Positions 8,701 through 13,970 of a DNA stretch of 36,225 bases are shown here, piece after piece. Position numbers and translations under genes: made by a program. Where the stretch lies: assembly GCA_023416695.1 (NCBI GenBank), contig JAEZGY010000011.1:1-36225 (forward strand), in the 5' to 3' direction. The stretch's first letter is position 1. Every line of letters starts with the position of its first letter. Source of the stretch: Bacillota bacterium (GTDB lineage Bacteria > Bacillota > Clostridia > Lachnospirales > Lachnospiraceae). The notes beneath the pieces are model-generated. The model searched no databases and had not been told where the DNA came from. It saw nothing but the letters and a program-made list of their open reading frames with translations.

Positions 8701-9083
8701 GGCATTTTAATTATAATTGGTATTAGTGGCGAATCAAAAGATATCCTAAATAAATTGATTACATGTCCCAAAAGATATAATACATAAACATATCCTGGTG
8801 GATAGTCAGCAAAGCTTTGATTATAAAATGAAGAAAGTCCGTTTTCGGCTGTGTTTGTAGACCATGAATAGAAACACCCCATATCCTCTGGAAAACCAAA
8901 GTAAATTACAGAAGCCACCATCTTAATTAAGATGCAACCTACGATTACTAATCTTATTTTATATTTGTTGGATAACAACTGATTACTTCCATAATTACCA
9001 ATATATCCCGTTTGTACAGATTGTTGATAAAAATAGTATAAACCAACTATCGTTATAATCGCTATAAAATTAATATATACCAT
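5745..9083 (-). CDS. Two-part membrane glycosyltransferase: Gpi18-like half fused to PMT (GT39-like) half
   Basis: 1112 residues. Residues 1 to about 437 are a polytopic mannosyltransferase-like domain of the Gpi18/COG5542 kind, with DYPPGYVYVLYLLG near 92 and RMHERYMYPALVL near 357. A charged cytoplasmic linker (about 440-500) and one membrane helix lead to a beta-rich extracytoplasmic segment (about 530-680) that resembles a small carbohydrate-binding fold. Residues from about 690 form a protein O-mannosyltransferase (PMT) domain with the loop-1 acidic pair in YFDEIYHAR (near 696), THPPLGK (near 717) and a C-terminal helix bundle. PMT enzymes move a sugar from a polyprenyl-phosphate to an acceptor outside the membrane; donor and acceptor here are unknown. 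GAGGTGA precedes the ATG. It is the first gene of the seven-gene run. Confidence 0.85.
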   Translation of the reverse strand: MVYINFIAIITIVGLYYFYQQSVQTGYIGNYGSNQLLSNKYKIRLVIVGCILIKMVASVIYFGFPEDMGCFYSWSTNTAENGLSSFYNQSFADYPPGYVYVLYLLGHVINLFRISFDSPLIPIIIKMPAVLCDVLAGYFIYKIARKRFKESTAIICLLLYVFNPAILINSSVWGQVDSVHTLLVLFMLYSLTEEKYPAAIMSFAFGALIKPQTAFFFPVLCFVCFKGAFLKQVNGGYKFNFNSSKFTKILIWAFLGIGTMLLLMCPFGITKVMNQYLNTVGSYEYATVNAYNIWELFGQNWMLQTNTLLGIPFYVYGYTAIVVAVILSGVLYFKSKLKEDTKIFLSAAFLVITIFIFSVRMHERYMYPALVLLFIVYLTRPNIKMYLVYALFSIAHFYNVSHVLFFFDYQNFDWEAIVPKTIAFFTLIVYGLFVYVICSYCKKDKDTDLEEAKKINLENEEDSVMEVKRAEENRTEDKCMNTAVDHSDKKVIDGIFRSQEKRKFTKKDWIIMLSITVVYAIIAFYNLGFNYAPTTEYTIENQNKSVEFLFPEGTKLDKISIYNGYYDNREFKIECFDTDQDQWVRIAGNSTDNRYPVFSSVFKWNSLSLTSTCDPKDQDTYNVDTKNKIDTTSISGNMNRVKLTTKSYYDPTVLLEIVFLDSDGNIVTPSNSSQYPKLFDEQEMYDSTESYRSGTYFDEIYHARTAYEFLHGLPTYEWTHPPLGKILISVGVSIFGMNPFGWRVIGTLFGVLMLPLIFLFARRLFKRTWFASVACLLFAVDFMHFAQTRIATIDVYITFFIILMYYFMYQYITTSYYDKKLYKSLIPLGLCGISTGLAIASKVTGAYAAAGLAIIFFWNLSSRYKEYRYACSDSDGSTNGISHKYVIGKFKKNTILTLLFCVLVFVIIPFIIYTLSYIPFIDKYTTEDLGLLERMWKNQSRMFEYHAHLNSTHPFSSTWYQWPIIFRPIYYFARDINANVAEGISSFGNPIIWWGGIVAFVGTIYFTIREKDKRGAFLVIGYLAQYLPWVMVSRCTFIYHYFPSVPFVILMIVYCFYHIMSKYPKAKYWIITVVGLAVLLFLMFYPVLSGMTVSKFYVDHFLRWSSQWVLMP

Positions 9084-9117
9084 GATTCACCTCATTTTTT
9101 TACTTTATCCAAGAATA

Positions 9118-9146
9118 ATTTTACCTATAATTCATAAATATGTAAA
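9118..9146 (-). promoter_or_regulatory. Probable sigma-A promoter of the glycosyltransferase/permease/gerW run
   Basis: On the minus strand, -35 TTTACA (9141-9146), spacer of exactly 17 nt, -10 TAAAAT (9118-9123). The predicted start is near 9111, leaving a leader of about 28 nt with a GAGGTGA ribosome binding site. It lies immediately after the pyruvate kinase terminator, which separates the two units. Confidence 0.55.
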
Positions 9147-9148
9147 GC

Positions 9149-9173
9149 ACCTGGAAACAAAATGTTTCCAGGT
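9149..9173 (-). terminator. Probable terminator of pyk
   Basis: Perfect 11-bp stem (ACCTGGAAACA / TGTTTCCAGGT) with a 3-nt loop, 7 nt after the pyk stop. On the minus strand the downstream tract is only GCTTTACAT, so the U-run is weak, and some readthrough into the next operon is possible. Confidence 0.6.
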
Positions 9174-9180
9174 ACCCAAA

Positions 9181-10602
9181 TTAATCTATTTCAACTACTT
9201 TTATCATATTAGTAACACCAGTTTTTGCAGTTGGAACACCAGCAGTTAATACGACTGTGTCATTCTTTTTTGCATATCCTAATTCTACCGCTTTACGAGT
9301 TGCTTCCTCTAATAAATTATCTGTATCATTCACTTCTTTAGCATGAACTGGAGTAACACCCCATAGAATCTGCATTTTACGTCTCGTCCTTTCAATTGGA
9401 GAAAGTCCAACAATATTAGCTTGAGGACGGAACTTAGACAATACTCTTGTAGTAAAACCAGAAATACTAGTAGCTACAATTACTTTTGAGTTTAACGTAC
9501 GGGCAGTTGTTACGGAAGAATAACAAATTGCACTTGATACACCCTTAGAGCGAAGTCCTGCTCTTGATTCAATTAAAGCTTCGTAATCCAGGTTTTCTTC
9601 TGTTTCTTTCGCGATTTTAACCATCATTTTCACAGCTTCAATTGGATATTTACCCATTGCAGTTTCGCCGGAAAGCATGATAGCGTCTGTTCCATCATAT
9701 ATTGCATTGGCTACATCTGTAATCTCTGCTCTTGTTGGTCTTGGATTACGAATCATAGAATCTAGCATTTGAGTAGCCGTTATTACTGGCTTAAATGCAT
9801 CATTACATTTCTTAATGATTTCTTTTTGCATCTTAGGTATGCTTTCAATTGGAATTTCTACTCCAAGATCACCTCTAGCTACCATGATTCCATCAGACTC
9901 TTCAATGATGGCATCAATATTTTGAATACCCTCTTCGTTCTCGATTTTAGAAATAATAGCAATATCAGAGTTACAATCCTTTAAAATTCCTCGGATTTCT
10001 CTAACTGCTTCAGCACTTCTTACGAAAGATGCTGCAATAAAATCTACTCCTTGATTAATACCAAAAATAATATCTTCCTTATCTTTTTCTGTTATAGCTG
10101 GTAACTTAATGCTAACTCTAGGGATATTAACACCCTTTCTATTACTTAAGCTTCCACCATTAATTACTTCACATACTACATCTGTATCTGTAACTTTTTT
10201 TACAGTTAATTCAATCAAACCATCATCAATTAAAATTGTATTACCAACTACTACGTCTTCTGTAATCTGATCGTAAGTCACTGCTACTTTATCCTTGTTT
10301 CCAAGAATGTCTTTTGTAGTTAAAGTAAAGGTTTGTCCAGAAACTAGTTCCACCTTTTCGTCGTTTTCTAATAATTTAGTACGAATCTCAGGCCCTTTAG
10401 TATCAAGTAAAATTGCAATAGGAACACCCATCTCTTCTCTTACTTTTTTAATAGTATTAATTGTTTCTTCATGAGACTCATGAGTTCCATGAGAAAAATT
10501 TAATCTGGCGATGTCCATACCATTTTCAATCAGTTTCTTTAACTGCTCTGGAGAGCTTGTAGAAGGCCCAATAGTACAAATAATTTTTGTCTTTTTATTC
10601 AT
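9181..10602 (-). CDS. pyk: Pyruvate kinase
   Basis: 473 residues. Converts phosphoenolpyruvate and ADP to pyruvate and ATP, the last ATP-yielding step of glycolysis. Motifs present: KIICTIGPSTSSPEQL at the start, RLNFSHGTHESH, LDTKGPEIRTK, the active-site signature ISKIENEEGIQNID (about 221-234), MVARGDLGVEIP and the ATQMLDSM region. The length matches the basic A/B/C-domain enzyme; the extra C-terminal PEP-utilising-like domain found in Bacillus pyruvate kinase is absent. It has its own terminator and a possible promoter, so it is likely monocistronic. It is separate from the lower-glycolysis run at the right of the window. GGAGG lies just ahead of the ATG. Confidence 0.97.
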   Translation of the reverse strand: MNKKTKIICTIGPSTSSPEQLKKLIENGMDIARLNFSHGTHESHEETINTIKKVREEMGVPIAILLDTKGPEIRTKLLENDEKVELVSGQTFTLTTKDILGNKDKVAVTYDQITEDVVVGNTILIDDGLIELTVKKVTDTDVVCEVINGGSLSNRKGVNIPRVSIKLPAITEKDKEDIIFGINQGVDFIAASFVRSAEAVREIRGILKDCNSDIAIISKIENEEGIQNIDAIIEESDGIMVARGDLGVEIPIESIPKMQKEIIKKCNDAFKPVITATQMLDSMIRNPRPTRAEITDVANAIYDGTDAIMLSGETAMGKYPIEAVKMMVKIAKETEENLDYEALIESRAGLRSKGVSSAICYSSVTTARTLNSKVIVATSISGFTTRVLSKFRPQANIVGLSPIERTRRKMQILWGVTPVHAKEVNDTDNLLEEATRKAVELGYAKKNDTVVLTAGVPTAKTGVTNMIKVVEID

Positions 10603-10647
10603 GATTTTCCTCCAATTGTTTAACTAACTTTATCTTATTATGCTAGT

Positions 10648-10676
10648 AGTATATCCCGTTTCGTAAAAAACGATAA
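10648..10676 (-). promoter_or_regulatory. Possible promoter of pyk
   Basis: Minus strand -10 TATACT (10648-10653) with a 17-nt spacer to a poor -35 TTATCG (10671-10676). The -10 is good and the -35 weak. The position gives a leader of about 40 nt. Confidence 0.4.
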
Positions 10677-10729
10677 AGCTTTCTTAATTAAACTATTCGG
10701 AAAACGTATAACTAATTTATATTTTACAA

Positions 10730-11623
10730 TTAGTGTTTTTTTACATGCTCATGTGTAAATAGATGTTCCATGCAGTATTCATAATTTCCATCACACTTAG
10801 AACAATATCTGAATTCTAGCATAGGATCATCCTGTTCCGTTCTCCCACAAACAGCACAACGGTGTCTTGTAACCGCCCCAGCATTTTTAACCTGCTGTCT
10901 GTACTGCCTTTCTCGTCTTACCTGCTGAGGAGAAATTCGTCGGTAATTTCGTCGACTCGCCAGGAACAATATTATAAAATTAAGCAAAGCTACTATAATT
11001 GCTACTGCCTTCCCATAATATATTGCATCAGCGCCTGTTGTTGTTAACGCATAATAAATGTTCTCTACTATATCCTTCCCAATAAATAAACCATATAAGA
11101 TGCCCAACCACTTCATTTTAAGTGGTATCATAAACATATATAAAAGCTCCATATTAGGAAAAACACAAGCAAAGGTCAAAAACAGGGACATATTTACATA
11201 ATACAATCCTTCTGCATAAATGTTAACAGTATAAACATCTTTAAATACAAAGTATAGAATAAAAGCAGCAATAATATTTAAAAGAATACCTGATATATAA
11301 TACAGGTTAAACTTAAAAGCTCCCCATACATTTTCCAGAGAACGACCTATCATATAGTAAAGATAGAGGCTAATGGCAAGAAATAATATATTAATTGGAT
11401 TACGAAGTATATCAGCAGGTGTTCCAACTAGAACAAAACTAAATAGACGCCATACCTGCCCTTCAAGTACTTTACCAACATCTAATAACAAATATTTTGC
11501 CGTAAAATAGGGTGCAAAATTGTATAACACAACCCCAGCAACCTGTAAGACTATCATGTAATACATTAAGTTATGAATGGCATATTTCCCAAATTTGCGC
11601 TCCATTTTATTAATTAAGTTCAT
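10730..11623 (-). CDS. Rhomboid-like membrane protein without catalytic residues, with C-terminal zinc-binding tail
   Basis: 297 residues from the chosen start MNLINKMERKFGKY. Six or so membrane helices occupy about 15-225. The first part keeps the rhomboid/Derlin pattern (VWRLFSFVLV, then RNPINILFLAISLYLYYMIG, and SLENVWGAFKFNLYYISG), but no GxSG serine motif and no later-helix histidine can be found, so it is probably not a protease. The tail, after a basic segment, has CAVCGRTEQDD..FRYCSKCDGNYEYCMEHLFTHEH in short blocks: CxxC, CxxC, further Cys and several His, a likely zinc site. ATG at 11623 was chosen because GGGAG precedes it by five bases; an upstream ATG at 11653 has no RBS and lies in a palindrome. 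Function unknown. Confidence 0.75.
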   Translation of the reverse strand: MNLINKMERKFGKYAIHNLMYYMIVLQVAGVVLYNFAPYFTAKYLLLDVGKVLEGQVWRLFSFVLVGTPADILRNPINILFLAISLYLYYMIGRSLENVWGAFKFNLYYISGILLNIIAAFILYFVFKDVYTVNIYAEGLYYVNMSLFLTFACVFPNMELLYMFMIPLKMKWLGILYGLFIGKDIVENIYYALTTTGADAIYYGKAVAIIVALLNFIILFLASRRNYRRISPQQVRRERQYRQQVKNAGAVTRHRCAVCGRTEQDDPMLEFRYCSKCDGNYEYCMEHLFTHEHVKKH

Positions 11624-11646
11624 TGTATCTCCCGCCTTTCTCTGGC

Positions 11647-11684
11647 TTGTCATATACTGGTAAGTATCATTACGTATATGACAA
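11647..11684. repeat. Nested palindrome in the leader of the rhomboid-like gene
   Basis: Perfect 11-bp inverted repeat TTGTCATATAC (11647-11657) / GTATATGACAA (11674-11684), enclosing a second inverted repeat GTAA (11660-11663) / TTAC (11670-11673). It ends about 24 nt before the ATG and directly follows a possible -10. It could be an operator for a dimeric repressor or a leader hairpin. Confidence 0.6.
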
Positions 11685-11685
11685 C

Positions 11686-11714
11686 ATAATAAAATGGCCT
11701 CGCCACATCAACAA
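11686..11714 (-). promoter_or_regulatory. Possible promoter of the rhomboid-like gene
   Basis: Minus strand -35 TTGTTG (11709-11714), 17-nt spacer, -10 TATTAT (11686-11691). Transcription would begin at about the first base of the palindrome at 11647-11684. Confidence 0.4.
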
Positions 11715-11785
11715 ATCACGCCTTAGCGTTATAACTTGTTTATAGCCACAGCCATAATATTTACATTTTAGCAAATATGAATAAT

Positions 11786-12721
11786 CTAAAACAAATCTTT
11801 TTTCGCAAAAAAGTAAGCAATGGTACCAGTTAAAATACATGCTCCAAAAGTAACAATATAGAATCCAAATGGATTATGCCCTAAGGGGATATTGTCAAAA
11901 TTCATTCCATAGAAACTCGCTATCATAGTTGGAATAGATAAAACGATGGTTACTGTAGCCAAAAACTTCATTACAATATTCAAATTGTTAGAAATAACAG
12001 AAGCAAAAGCATCCATCATACCACTTAAAATACCACTATATATATTCGCCATCTCGATTGCCTGCTTATTTTCAATTATAACATCTTCAAGCAGTTCAGT
12101 ATCTTCTGGATATTTTTTTATACCTTCACTTTTCATCAGTTTTTCTAGTACCACCTCGTTAGCACGTAGGGAGGTAGTAAAGTAAACCAAGCTCTTTTCT
12201 AACTCTAACAATTCGATTAGTTCTCTGTTTTTAGTTGATTCATGTAATTTGTGCTCAATTTCCTCACTTTTACGATCAATGATACGCAGATATTGAAGAA
12301 ATACGGTTGCATTTTTATAAAGAATTTGTAGAATAAAACGAGTTTTCATATAGGTGTAAAACCCTTTCACACGTCCATCCATAAAATTCTTCAGTATAGG
12401 AGTTTCTTCCAAGCAAATAGTTATTAAAACATCCTTTGCAATAATAATACCAAGCGGAATCGTTACATAACGATCCTTACCATTCCTCTCCTCTATAGAA
12501 GGAATGTCAACCAGGATTAACGTATAGTCGTCTTCTATCTCAATTCTGGACCGTTCCTCTTCATCTAGAGGAGCTCGTAAATGATCCACATCAATATTAT
12601 AACGTTCTGATACTTCTAAAAGTTCCGTAGCAGAAGGATTTGTAAGTGCAATCCAGCTGCCATCCTCCATCTGATTAATTAAGCGAATTCCATCTTCATA
12701 AGTTTTAAATATTTCTATCAT
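11786..12721 (-). CDS. corA: CorA-family divalent cation transporter
   Basis: 311 residues, normal length for CorA. A cytoplasmic N-terminal alpha/beta domain (about 1-120), long helices (about 130-245, with KSEEIEHKLHEST and NRELIELLELEKSLVYFTTSLRAN in parts), then two C-terminal membrane helices (about 250-270 and 282-305). The YGMN signature of the pentameric pore is present as SFYGMNFDNIP near 268-278. The family carries Mg2+, and sometimes Co2+ or Ni2+, into the cell. AAGGAG lies eight bases before the ATG, immediately after the 3' arm of a leader inverted repeat (12736-12835). No recognisable terminator was seen downstream. CorA-like proteins include some with other ion preferences, so the substrate is not certain. 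Confidence 0.92.
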   Translation of the reverse strand: MIEIFKTYEDGIRLINQMEDGSWIALTNPSATELLEVSERYNIDVDHLRAPLDEEERSRIEIEDDYTLILVDIPSIEERNGKDRYVTIPLGIIIAKDVLITICLEETPILKNFMDGRVKGFYTYMKTRFILQILYKNATVFLQYLRIIDRKSEEIEHKLHESTKNRELIELLELEKSLVYFTTSLRANEVVLEKLMKSEGIKKYPEDTELLEDVIIENKQAIEMANIYSGILSGMMDAFASVISNNLNIVMKFLATVTIVLSIPTMIASFYGMNFDNIPLGHNPFGFYIVTFGACILTGTIAYFFAKKDLF

Positions 12722-12735
12722 TTTACGCTCCTTAC

Positions 12736-12835
12736 TACTCTGAATATAAGCAGTTTACAATGAAAGTACTTGTATAAGAAAGCGTGTCTGAACGAATCAA
12801 AAAGTAATAAACGCAATCTGCTTATATTCGGAGTA
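12736..12835 (-). promoter_or_regulatory. Long-range leader hairpin ahead of corA
   Basis: Arms 12736-12753 (TACTCTGAATATAAGCAG) and 12818-12835 (CTGCTTATATTCGGAGTA) are complementary over 18 bp with one A/C or G-U position, loop 64 nt. The 3' arm in the transcript ends three bases before the AAGGAG of corA, so pairing could influence ribosome access or mRNA stability. It does not match the M-box (ykoK) consensus. Confidence 0.5.
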
Positions 12836-12839
12836 TATG

Positions 12840-12868
12840 ATTATAGTATTACTTCTATTCAGTGTACA
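12840..12868 (-). promoter_or_regulatory. Possible promoter of corA
   Basis: Perfect -10 TATAAT (12840-12845) on the minus strand; 17 nt upstream is TGTACA (12863-12868), a partial -35. Transcription would start near 12833, at the 5' arm of the leader hairpin. Confidence 0.45.
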
Positions 12869-13038
12869 CGTGCAACTCGGTCCAACTTCCATATAATCCA
12901 CATCCTCTCTAAGCAAATTTAAAAAACTATAAAGATACTTTTTCTAGAAATTAATTTTGCGACATACATATACATTGCAATTTTATCCATAATTACATAG
13001 TCTAATTATATGGTTTAACGCATATTTTGTCAAACATA

Positions 13039-13074
13039 AAAAAGGCAGGATTCCCTTAAAATTCCTACCTTTTT
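13039..13074 (-). terminator. Rho-independent terminator of the LysM gene
   Basis: 12-bp stem between 13039-13050 and 13063-13074 (AAAAAGGTAGGA with TCCTGCCTTTTT in the transcript, one G-U pair), 12-nt loop, followed on the minus strand by seven T. It starts about 20 nt after the stop. Confidence 0.8.
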
Positions 13075-13094
13075 CTGCCATGCTATAGTATTGC

Positions 13095-13727
13095 TTATTC
13101 TTCGTACTTTTGCTCATCCATAACATTTGTATTAGGTACTCTTAACACGGTGCCTGGTTTTAGGACAATTTCATCTAATCTATTAAATCTTACAACATCA
13201 CTAAGTTTCAAATCAAATCTTCTTAATACATCCTGCATAGTCTCATTTTGCTTTACTACATAGTTTATAATTACATAGGAATTATTATTAACTTCATCTG
13301 AAATACTCTGTCTATCCATCCTAGGCATCGGCATACTTGATGGTTGTTGTGGTCTTGGTTGTTCCGGCCTACTTGGTGGTTGTTGTGGTCTTGGTGGCTC
13401 CGGCATACTTGGTGGTTGCTGTGGTCTTGGTGGCTCCGGCCTATTTGGTGGCATCGGTGGCCTTGGTGGTTCTGGTCTTGATTGTTCTGGCCTCCTTGGT
13501 GGTTCTTGTGGAGTATAGATAGGCCATGGCCTAATTGGTATAATATTAATATATGGATTTACATAAGGAATACATATCTCCAAACCAACGTATAGATTAT
13601 ATATATCAATATCTGAGTTTGCCCTTAGAATATAAGCTAACGGCACATTATACATTCTACTTATACTATAAAGGGTATCCCCAGGTTTTATCACATACCT
13701 TACTCCGTTACAGTCAGAGTTTCTCAT
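13095..13727 (-). CDS. Protein with two LysM domains flanking a Pro-rich repeat
   Basis: 210 residues. The first LysM is at about 10-55 (VRYVIKPGDTLYSISRMYNVP..LYVGLEICIP); the second at about 150-199 (YVVKQNETMQDVLRRFDLKLSDVVRFN..LKPGTVLRVP). Between them, about 68-135 is a Pro/Arg/Gln/Glu-rich repeat built on the 12-residue unit RPEPPRPQQPPS and variants. LysM binds N-acetylglucosamine in peptidoglycan or chitin. There is no signal peptide or membrane anchor. That fits LysM spore coat proteins such as SafA, which are made in the mother cell, so a spore-coat role is plausible but unproven. GGAGG precedes the ATG. A small hairpin (ACCTG/CAGGT, 13746-13760) lies in the leader, and a TATAAT at 13791-13796 has no good -35. 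Confidence 0.8.
   Translation of the reverse strand: MRNSDCNGVRYVIKPGDTLYSISRMYNVPLAYILRANSDIDIYNLYVGLEICIPYVNPYINIIPIRPWPIYTPQEPPRRPEQSRPEPPRPPMPPNRPEPPRPQQPPSMPEPPRPQQPPSRPEQPRPQQPSSMPMPRMDRQSISDEVNNNSYVIINYVVKQNETMQDVLRRFDLKLSDVVRFNRLDEIVLKPGTVLRVPNTNVMDEQKYEE
13335..13510. repeat. Tandem 36-nt-type coding repeat in the LysM gene
   Basis: Imperfect tandem units of about 36 nt with the core GGTTGTTGTGGTCTTGGT on the plus strand, encoding the RPEPPRPQQPPS-type protein repeat. Units differ at several positions, and the right-hand ones are shorter and more degenerate. Such repeats tend to change copy number between strains. Confidence 0.75.
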
Positions 13728-13870
13728 TATTACCTCCTATCAAAAACCTGCTTAACAGGTAATCAAAATAATTACTTACTTTTTGTAATCATTATATTCT
13801 AAGACATACCAAAGGTGATTTTGTTTTTCTCCCTACACTAAGAAAACAAAACCTAACGTAAATTAACTTA

Positions 13871-13899
13871 TTGAATATCCTTACATAATATCGTATAAT
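13871..13899 (+). promoter_or_regulatory. Sigma-A promoter of the activase fusion gene
   Basis: -35 TTGAAT (13871-13876), spacer of exactly 17 nt, perfect -10 TATAAT (13894-13899). The start is expected near 13906, giving a leader of about 62 nt. Confidence 0.7.
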
Positions 13900-13940
13900 T
13901 ACTCTATGCCAAAAAGCAAAATAATGTAAATATTACAGTA

Positions 13941-13970
13941 AGGAGGAACAGCTAAAGCTGGTTACATATG
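13941..13970 (+). promoter_or_regulatory. Start region with a hairpin between Shine-Dalgarno and ATG
   Basis: AGGAGG (13941-13946) is 21 nt from the ATG at 13968, too far for normal initiation. No in-frame start lies closer, and an in-frame TAA is at 13953-13955. The spacer contains CAGC-TAAA-GCTG (13949-13960); folding this 4-bp hairpin would leave nine nucleotides between SD and ATG, a normal distance. The phage T4 gene 25 start is a known case of such a bridging hairpin. Confidence 0.5.

Larger units (their letters stand above)
12722..13094. other. Intergenic region between corA and the LysM gene (373 nt)
   Basis: It holds, from left to right, the corA ribosome binding site, an 18-bp imperfect inverted repeat with a 64-nt loop, a likely corA promoter (-10 at 12840-12845), an AT-rich stretch with no convincing ORF and a small TAATTA-flanked palindrome around 12987-13013, and the LysM gene terminator at 13039-13074. 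No M-box signature was found. Confidence 0.6.

Noticed and set aside
5745..9083. Assembly error joining two glycosyltransferase genes
   Set aside because: The frame is continuous, the linker has a normal charged and transmembrane composition, and there is no internal RBS-start pair at the junction that would suggest two genes.
10730..11623. Active rhomboid protease
   Set aside because: Neither the GxSG serine motif nor a catalytic His in a later helix is present.
12721..12900. M-box (ykoK) magnesium riboswitch ahead of corA
   Set aside because: The conserved GGTGAGGCTCCT-type core and the three-helix layout could not be found; only a simple long-range inverted repeat is present.
13335..13510. 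CRISPR-like tandem repeat
   Set aside because: The units are contiguous, in frame and encode a Pro-rich protein repeat; there are no unique spacers and no cas genes.
13337..13522. Val-rich plus-strand reading frame
   Set aside because: It is the antisense shadow of the Pro-rich repeat in the LysM gene and has no RBS.
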